Below, one piece after another: positions 57,076 through 64,000 of a stretch of DNA of 64,000 nucleotides. A program made the position numbers and the translations under genes. Under the pieces are notes generated by a model. That model ran no database searches. It saw only the letters and a list, made by a program, of their open reading frames with translations, and was not told the origin of the DNA. Numbering within the stretch: position 1 is the first letter of the stretch; every line of letters starts with the position of its first letter. The DNA comes from Laguncularia racemosa (taxonomy: Eukaryota; Streptophyta; Magnoliopsida; Myrtales; Combretaceae): assembly GCA_037954665.1 (NCBI GenBank), contig JBBMOL010000181.1:310001-374000 (forward strand), in the 5' to 3' direction.

Positions 57076-58220
57076 TAGCCTCCATAACTATCATGACTCT
57101 CTTATTAGGACATTGTGCTACCATATGCCCAAATCCCATGCATTTAAAACATTTAATTTAGCACAATTTCCCATTAGTTGTTCCTGGTACAGTCTGCTTA
57201 ACATCAAGGCCTATTACCTCTTTACCCTTTCTAGAAGTCATTTTCTCCCTGTTTGTGCTAGGGGTAGCTCTGTCTACTACCCTGATTGATTCACCGACTA
57301 CCTTTGGTTCCCTTAACTGACCATCAACTCCCACAGGCCCGGTAGCAGCACTGGGCCTGCTACTAGTAACCTTGAATGGGTTGGATCGCCTCTGCCTCTC
57401 CACTTTCAAAGCTAGCTGTATAACCTCGTCAAGTGTACTGTATCTTTGTAGCTTAACTACACATGCGATCTCATATTTCAGCCCGGATACAAAGCGTGCT
57501 AAGGTTTGTTTTGGAGGCTCTATTGACCCACATCTGATCATCAGGGTTTCAAATTCTTGTACAAAATCATCTATTGTTTTGCCTCCCTACCTCAAAGTCT
57601 AAAGACGCATAAACAGTTCCTACCTATAGTGTTTAAGAATGAACCTCTTCCTCAAAACCCTCTTCATATCTCTCCATATATGAATTTAAGCCTCTCCAAC
57701 CTTGCGCTTGCCTATCACCAAATTCTTCCACCACAAGGCGGCATACCCTATGAACTCAACAGCAGCAAGTCAAACTCGGGTGTTGTCATCGATTTCATAG
57801 CACTCAAAAAGGCCTTCAACCTTATCCTCCCAATCTAGATAATCATCTACTGAACCCCTGCCATTAAAGGAAGGCATCTGTAGCTTCACATACTCTAAGC
57901 CCCTAGGTGGCCTGAAATCCCTATTTGGTTAAGGATTAACCCCAAAGTTATCATCCTTCTCCTCCCTATAAGGATGATGATCTCTCTCCATTCTTCTTCC
58001 TAAGTTTCCTCCTCCCACTGCTCCTTCCCTCTGGATGTTTTGTGGAGCTACTCTTGGTAATGCCTGAAGATTTACCACCGGTGGTTATGGCATTGTCATT
58101 AGTAAGGTCCTGAAGTTAATCTTCCAAGGTTCTTCTACCTGCAGTTTGATGACCCTATCCTCCACCAACCTAGCTATTGACCTCATTACCAATCCCCCGA
58201 TTTACACTGTCATTCGACAT
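57076..58220 (-). pseudogene. gag: gag with intact CCHC knuckle
   Basis: Begins MSNDSVNRGIGNEVNS at 58220. The capsid part shows ALWWKNLVIGKRKVGEA and KRVLRKRFI, then FVSGLKYEIACVVKLQRYS (57500-57440), a basic linker, and CFKCMGFGHMVAQCPNKR (about 57148-57095), a complete zinc knuckle. Many stops are present in the first half. The phase shifts between the knuckle frame (57139-56855) and the protease frame (57075-56788). Confidence 0.8.
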
Positions 58221-59210
58221 GCTTATGATTTGTTGAAGTACAATCCCATAATTTGCAGCACTCTCCTTTAACAACACCAAGTCACAATAGCATGTTTAGA
58301 CAACTAACACTCATACAAAATTATATATCCACGATGCAAGAAGTCAATAACACAATTAAATAGTTCTTGGTACTTCAAGTATAGTTAAATAAATGAAGCA
58401 CAAATAATCACTCCCAAGTATTTAAGTTATTAAATTCAACTAACAAGTGTTCAAGTAATGAGTTTCAATTACTTTCACACTTTAATGTTTGTTTTTTAAT
58501 TCAAACTTCACTACTTCAACTTCCCTTTCTTGCCATGGTTTCACACCCACAATTAACCTCAATGTGCAGCACCTTACACTACACACAAATTCACAATTCA
58601 CACAACTACATACACCTCTCAATCACGGTACAATCAACTCACCACCACTACATACACCACGTTGCAATCCTTCACTCAATATACACACACAATGCCACAC
58701 ACACACACACCCTTCACTTACAGTGTAGCACACACACACTTCTATACGTTGCACTTGTCCACTTCAAAACACAATTGCACACAAAAGGCAACAAACATTC
58801 AAATTTAAATTGCTTCACTTATTGCAACCTTTCCATAATTGGTAAGAAGTAATTTTCAAATTCAAAGGACCACACAATAACTTCTTCAACGTAATGTTGT
58901 TTTGAAAATCAAATAATTTCCAAATACTCCATGCAATTCAGTTCCAGAAATGATCAATCGTACTCCCTATGTCTGAAACAAACAAGCAAAGATTACACTT
59001 CCCCTTTCTTCACAAATCGAGGTACTTCCTAATTCTGAATTTTGAATTAAGAAATGCACTTCTTACTCCCTTCCCTTCATGGAAAATTCAACAACAAAGG
59101 AGCTACAACAAGACCTCTAATTCCACTTCAACAAACGGCAATTTCAATCTTTCTAAAAAGAGAAGTTGAAAAGAATGATGGCAACTTGCAAATTTCCCTT
59201 GTGACTAACT
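58221..59210 (-). other. Untranslated leader of the gag-protease element
   Basis: CA-rich on plus and homologous to 1-685 and 30447-31230, for example the shared GGTAAGAAGTAATTTTCAAA at about 58840. The plus-strand frames here (58489-58852) are compositional shadows. Confidence 0.65.
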
Positions 59211-59510
59211 TGAACTTTGCAAAATAGTTAAAATAATGATGGAATTAGACCAAGACAATTCAACAAATAATGAAAATAGTAAAAGACATTTTATGTTACC
59301 ATTTATCTAAAGTCCTTCCAAGTGATTATGAAAAACTGGATCAATTGTAAGCAAATAGTGTTCCTTTAATTCTTTCAGTGCAGGCTAACCATTTCGGAAG
59401 TAAAAATGTGAAGGTTAAAACTATACTTATCATTCAAAGAAATGAAGCAACACAACTTCATGATAATACCAATGATTCTTTGATATATCAAAAAAAAAAA
59501 AAAAACTTTA

Positions 59511-59944
59511 TCAAACCTGAGGTATTAATTCTTTAACTAGCTCGCTAACTATTTTCAAAGGATAACCTAAATTTGAAGGGCCAACCCCCTGTTTCATAAC
59601 AAGAGGAGAACTAGATGTACTTCTTGGTGACAAAGGAGTTGCACCACCAACAAGAAACATAGAAAGCAATGAATTTCCTGCAAAAGCATTATTGTTGGAA
59701 TAAGCTCCAAGAGCATCCAAAGAAGCACTAGCCTTTGCATCATTAAGCAATGATGTCATTTGCAAACATAAAGAGGATAAAAATCCAACAATATGCACAA
59801 CATATATATGCTTAAGTACCTATATTGAGAAAAAAAAAACAATAAAACCTTTTCATTCTCCACTCGCAATCGATTTCCCATATTTGTGCTAAGAATATCA
59901 TTAAGCTTAAAGATAGCAATGCTAACAAATTTAGACGGACACAT
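59511..59944 (-). pseudogene. Exon-like fragment of an unidentified gene
   Basis: Two minus segments: 59944-59853 reads CPSKFVSIAIFKLNDILSTN and GNRLRVENEK; 59768-59516 reads MTSLLNDAKASASLDALGAY, then GNSLLSMFLVGG, SPRSTSSSPLVMKQGVGPSN and LKIVSELVKELIPQ before GTTTGA. The composition and Ser/Pro-rich stretch look like a real plant protein, but I cannot name it. The acceptor between the pieces reads TTTGCAA rather than CAG, so splicing may be broken. Confidence 0.4.
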
Positions 59945-60589
59945 GAGAATAGGCTAATGAAACACCAACAACTCTATGGAAGAAAGGAATCATCTCAAAT
60001 CAAATTAAAAAGATGGCTAAATGTTCCGAAAAATAGCTTAAGGATTACCATTTAAAATATAAAATATAATGACTATGGGAATGAGAAAACAAACTTGTAG
60101 ATGTTGAAAATTATTCCACGAATCTGAGCCTTGGTTTGACGTTTTCTCTTAGGAATTGATCACTATGATTTACTCCCTGAACAAACATCATTTCAATCCA
60201 ATAGAAGTTATTTCAATTTTTTAATACTTTTTCTTAACATCACGAATTTTGCATCTAAGGTTTCTATTTTCATAATGCATTCAAAAATTAAATAATCCAA
60301 TTACAAAAAATTACCTCATATTGAGATTAATAACTGGTTTGTGTTCTACAGATACAATAATCCTATTGAATATGTGATAAAGGTTATAAAGTATTAATTA
60401 TTTATATAAATTAAAATAACATTTTATTAATTTTCTTACATTTTGTATAAATAATGTACTTAATTAATCTTTATTTTAATTTTAGAATCTTTAAATTATA
60501 ATTTATGAATTAATAGGAAAATTACTTGAAAATTGAAGAGAAAATATAATTTCTACAAGGTAAAAGTCCAACATGTGAATTAACATCGA
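59945..60589. other. AT-rich DNA, nothing recognised
   Basis: No frame or element boundary was supported here. Confidence 0.5.
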
Positions 60590-61171
60590 TGTGTCCGACA
60601 ATAAAAAAAAAAATCATGTCCAAATTGTGAGTTCAGCTGAGGAAAGGAGGAAATCGAAGCAGCAACATGACAGGAAACACACCTATGCTGGTGGGCATGT
60701 TGAAAATGGACGCTGCACAGAATTATACACGTAATGGATACACCCATGTTAGAGCGCATGTTGATGACAAAAGCTGGACAGATTGTACACGACAAGACGA
60801 CACGCTCATGTTGCAATGCAAATCTAGAACATGCTGAAATCTATGAAAAAGACGCTGGAAAGCACAAAAAAATCCGTCCAAGATTGCAAATATATCTGCT
60901 GCATTTAGTATATATATATATAGGTGAGAACCAGCTGAAATTAGCTGAGAAATATGCGAGGAAGAGATACCGGAAGATTCGCTGGAAAAATGCATTATAT
61001 TTGCTCGCTGGAAAACATGGGAAGATTTTATTCCATCCAGAGTTCAACGCCAAGCTCCAAATCTTATATATATATATATATATATAACGGCAAGAAAGAG
61101 AAGGAAATCAAATAAGGTCTGATCAGATTTGAATGAATCATCCAAGAATGTTGCATTCAACATATAATATA

Positions 61172-61217
<46 letters not shown>

Positions 61218-62096
61218 CGAGAAGAAGGGACATTATAGTAGCAGTAGTCCAATAAAGTAGAGTAGAGTAGAATAATTTTAGTTTTAGTTTTTTTTTACCG
61301 TAGAAAAAAATTAGAATATAATAAATAGAATTAGAAAATTAACATTAGATTTTAATGTTTTATTCATTCTTTCTCTTATTATTATTGTTTTTAGATTCAA
61401 TATGTTTATAGCTTATTTTCTTTTATATTCAGATATGATGAACTCTAGAATGAACATGCAATTTTTATGATTATTATTCAATTATTTATTTAGTATTCTT
61501 GTGATTCAATTATGTGTTTTTATTGTTTTTAATTTAATATTGCTAGCATTAGTTGAAATTTGATTTCTTATATAAAAATCAAGAAATTTTATATAAGAAT
61601 AAATCTAACATAATTGAAAAGAGTTGCATGCAAACCTAGAGATAGGATGACATAAATCTTTTGGATTAGGGTCAAACCTAATAGCGGAATTCAAAAATCA
61701 AATTTAAGGGTTTAAATTAGGAAAAGATTCCAATTAATCAACCTAAAATTAGAAATTAGTATGACTCGAGAGAGCTATTAGTTCAATTTAGAAATTCCCA
61801 CGGTCCAAGAATAACATAAGAATTTAAATAATAATTAGTTAATTACATTAGTAATTCTAGAGGGATCTAATACCTGAATATATTTTCATTGATTATTGCT
61901 TTCTTTAATTTATTCCTTATTTATTTTATTTACTCGTTTATTTAATTCTTGTTGATTAGATAATTAGAAAAAAGGTAATTACTAGTGCTCGTAATCCTTA
62001 TGGGATAGACACTCGATATCTTTATCTACTATACTATATAATTGATAGGTGTGCTTGCCTATAGGTCTAAAGTTATATAGTTAAAGACTAGTATCA
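60590..62096 (+). repeat. Athila 5' LTR (start uncertain)
   Basis: Ends GTATCA at 62096, seven bases before the PBS. It contains (TA)n runs at 61067-61086 and 61175-61213. No second LTR is in the window, so the left boundary cannot be fixed. Confidence 0.5.
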
Positions 62097-62102
62097 AGTT
62101 TT

Positions 62103-62120
62103 TAGCACCATTGTCGGGGA
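62103..62120 (+). other. Athila primer binding site, four transitions
   Basis: TAGCACCATTGTCGGGGA aligns to the Athila tRNA-Asp-type PBS with four differences, all C-to-T or G-to-A. Confidence 0.75.
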
Positions 62121-62306
62121 TTAGGATATTAGGAACACCTATATCTTGTTAATCTAATCATTGTTTCCTTTATTACTTTATTTTTTTATTAGCCTTTATT
62201 ATCTATAGTTTTTGTTTTCCTACTATTGTTTATGCTTATGGGATGCCACAGAGCAAGTCAATACCAAGTTCTGACTCAAGACTCGGACAACAACTTATCT
62301 ATCAAC

Positions 62307-63380
62307 ATGGCCAATGAACAAAATGAGAGAACGATGTTCGAATACGTGAGACCATCACTTGTTGGGGCTAATTCAAGTGTTGTTAGGCCTGCAATTACAG
62401 CTAACAACTTTAAAATTAAACCCAACATCATCCAGATGGTTCAACAATTCATTCAATTTGATGGGTTGTAGGATGAAGATCCAAATGCATACATTGCCAA
62501 CTTCTTAGAAATTTGCGACACCTTCAAAATCAATGGGGCCACAAATGATGCTATCAAGTGATGACTTTTCTCTTTTCCATTATGTAATAGATTTAAACAA
62601 TGGTTGAATTCTCTGCCTTAGGGGTCGATAACTACATGGGAACAAATGGCAGAAAAGTTTCTTGCTAAGTATTTTCCACTAGCAAAGACTACGAAGCTAC
62701 GAAATGATATCTCCTCCTATGCTCAAATATAGTCTAAGACTTTATATGATACATGGGAGAGATATAAAGATCTATTGAGGAGATGCTCACATCACGGTCT
62801 TCTACTGTGGATGCAAATTCAGACTTTCTATGGGGGATTGAATCAAACCACTAGGCAAATGGTAGATGCAGCAGCTGGAGGGACATTAAATAACAAAACT
62901 CCTAAAAAGGCCCACAATTTGATATAAAACATGGCCATGAATAGCTACCAGTGGAATGCATCAAGAGCCAGACAACAAAAAGTAGCAAGAGTATATGATG
63001 TCGATGTTGTTACTGCTTTAGTAGCACAGGTCGAAGCATTAAGCAGGAAAGTAGATAGAATTTCTATGGCACGACAACCAGGTCAGCTAGAGTTTATTTC
63101 TAATTTTAATGAAAATGCTAATTTTGTAGGACTTCCAAACAAGCAACCAAACAACCCCTACAACATTACTTATAATCCGGGTTGGAGGAATCATCCCAAT
63201 CTCTCATGGGAAAATCAACTAAGGAATGGCCTAACTAGATTCCAACAGGTACATCACCCGTCGGAACAGAAGTTGAATTTGGAAGATTTAATGACAAAGT
63301 TCATTCAAACAATTGAAACATGCTTCCAATCTATAGAAGCGTTGTTAAGAAATCAAGGCACTTCAATCTAGAATTTGGAA
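62307..63380 (+). pseudogene. gag: Athila gag, in phase but with many stops
   Basis: From ATG 62307 one phase is kept with no frameshift. Segments: KIKPNIIQMVQQF, GSITTWEQMAEKFLAKYFPL, TWERYKDLLRRCSHHGL, VDAAAGGTL, and the Athila-typical NPGWRNHPNLSWENQ (about 63177). Stops include TGATGA near 62560, where Trp-Arg is expected, and TAGs where Gln is expected. The encoded protein would have been the capsid. Confidence 0.82.
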
Positions 63381-63974
63381 ACTCAAGTAGGATAGATTGT
63401 GAAAATGATTTCAGAAAGACCCCAAGGAACTCTACCTAGGAATACAGAGCCCAACCCTAGGGAACACGTCAAAGCAATCTTCCTAGTTGATGAAGAAGTA
63501 GTGCAAATTGAAAGAGAAGTTAAAACACAAGAGGAGAAGGAGTAACCCCTAAAGATTAGAGAGTATGTTCCAAAAATTCCTTACCTAACTCGACTTAAGA
63601 AGGAACATTCAAAGGACCAATACAGTAAGTTTTTGGAACTTTTCAAACAACTTCATATAAACTTACCATTTGTTGAGGCTTTATCGCAGTTGCCGAAGTA
63701 CGTAAAAGTCTTGAACGAGTTGCTTTCTAACAAGAAGAAACTAGAAGAAGTCTCAACAGTCACCCTTAATGAGGAATGCTCTGCCATCCTACAAAACAAG
63801 TTGCCAAAGAAATTAAAAGATCCAAGGAGTTTTACTTTATCATGTTTTATTGGCACTTTATCAATAAATGATGCTTTAGCTGATTTAGGTGCTAGTATAA
63901 ATCTAATGCTACATCATATATTTAAGAAGTTAGGATTAGGGAAACCTAACCCAATACAAATGAGTATTCATTAG
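63381..63974 (+). pseudogene. Athila protease region, cut by window end
   Basis: Same phase as gag: PKIPYLTRLKKEHSKDQYSK, FLELFKQLHINLPFVEALSQ, KDPRSFTLSCFIGTLSINDA and then ADLGASINLM (about 63878), where Athila uses Asp-Leu-Gly as the protease loop. One base seems to be missing near 63970, so the frame breaks just before the edge. Confidence 0.82.
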
Positions 63975-64000
63975 CTAATAAGTCTGTTAAATATCCTATT

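Larger units (their letters stand above)
55504..59210 (-). mobile_element. Gag-protease element lacking RT-INT, 5' LTR lost
   Basis: 3' LTR 55504-56365 (862 bp, TGATGTGCTT...CCCATCA), PPT, tail, protease and gag on minus, then a leader (58221-59210). No 5' LTR or PBS is found at the right end, where similarity to other leaders stops near 59210. The protease is joined straight to the pol terminus DLRANLSKA. It therefore keeps gag, unlike the TGATAGG copies. Confidence 0.78.
60590..64000 (+). mobile_element. Athila-type LTR element, 5' part (cut by window end)
   Basis: Long 5' LTR ending at about 62096, a PBS of the tRNA-Asp type with four transitions, then gag and the protease region in one phase to the right edge. 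Gag carries TYNPGWRNHPNLSW and PR carries ADLGASINLM, both hallmarks of Athila. The LTR start is uncertain; TGTGTCCGAC at 60590 is a guess. Confidence 0.78.

Noticed and set aside
60580..61087. Overlapping frames in both strands as a host gene
   Set aside because: They fall in the presumed Athila LTR, include (TA)n tracts and show no domain.
1..64000. A new defence or biosynthetic gene system
   Set aside because: No operon-like or clustered intact genes exist; all recognisable coding DNA is transposon-derived or unidentifiable fragments.

Overview
This 64 kb window is an AT-rich, intergenic stretch of a plant nuclear genome, probably a dicot. It is made almost entirely of nested and decayed transposable elements. 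The evidence is plant-specific Ty3/Gypsy lineages (Tat/Ogre, Tekay-type chromovirus, Athila), tRNA-iMet-type primer binding sites (TGGTATCAGAGC), a BED-finger hAT transposon with plant-style introns, and a CACTA end. I see no intact host gene, rRNA, functional tRNA, CRISPR or bacterial feature. Coordinates were read by eye and may be off by a few bases.

Layout: (1) 1-1894 is the 5' end of a minus-strand, non-autonomous Ty3-type element of a family called here TGATAGG after its LTR start. (2) 2175-27073 is a Tat/Ogre-like element (+) with an extra 5' ORF, gag, PR, RT, RNase H, a second RNase H, INT, an 80-bp tandem repeat array before its 3' LTR, and a near-perfect target site duplication (TSD). 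Two elements sit inside it: a Tekay-type chromovirus (minus, 13245-20121) and a short TGATAGG element (plus, 22239-26053) in its 3' LTR with TSD AATCG. (3) 27571-32513 is a second TGATAGG element (minus), TSD TTTTC. (4) 32519-36607 is non-coding and LTR-like. (5) From 36611 there is a decayed CACTA transposon, broken by a solo LTR (38040-38904) and a third TGATAGG element (39694-44523, plus, TSD ACATG). (6) 45626-50363 is a complete but inactivated hAT transposon with 19-bp TIRs and an exact 8-bp TSD. (7) 50718-51736 is a solo LTR. (8) 51737-54589 is AT-rich with a few degenerate exon-like pieces. (9) 54590-59210 holds two opposed fragments of related elements. (10) 59511-59944 is an exon-like fragment. 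(11) About 60590-64000 is the 5' part of an Athila-type element running off the window.

The TGATAGG family is the most unusual content. Its members keep LTRs, PBS, PPT, a protease-domain ORF and the C-terminal tail of pol, but have lost gag and most or all of RT-RNaseH-INT. The 3' end of the LTR plus its PBS is repeated head to tail (spacing about 174-180 bp), giving short LTRs (about 1,035 bp) and long LTRs (about 1,220 bp), and one copy with three PBS sites in a row. Their LTRs, and those of relatives, share a 20-bp palindrome around the TATA box. Mobilisation would need proteins from a related full-length element.

Decay has a consistent look: many reading frames are intact in phase but interrupted by stops that mostly fit C-to-T or G-to-A changes of CAG, CAA, CGA or TGG, as expected for long-methylated repeats.
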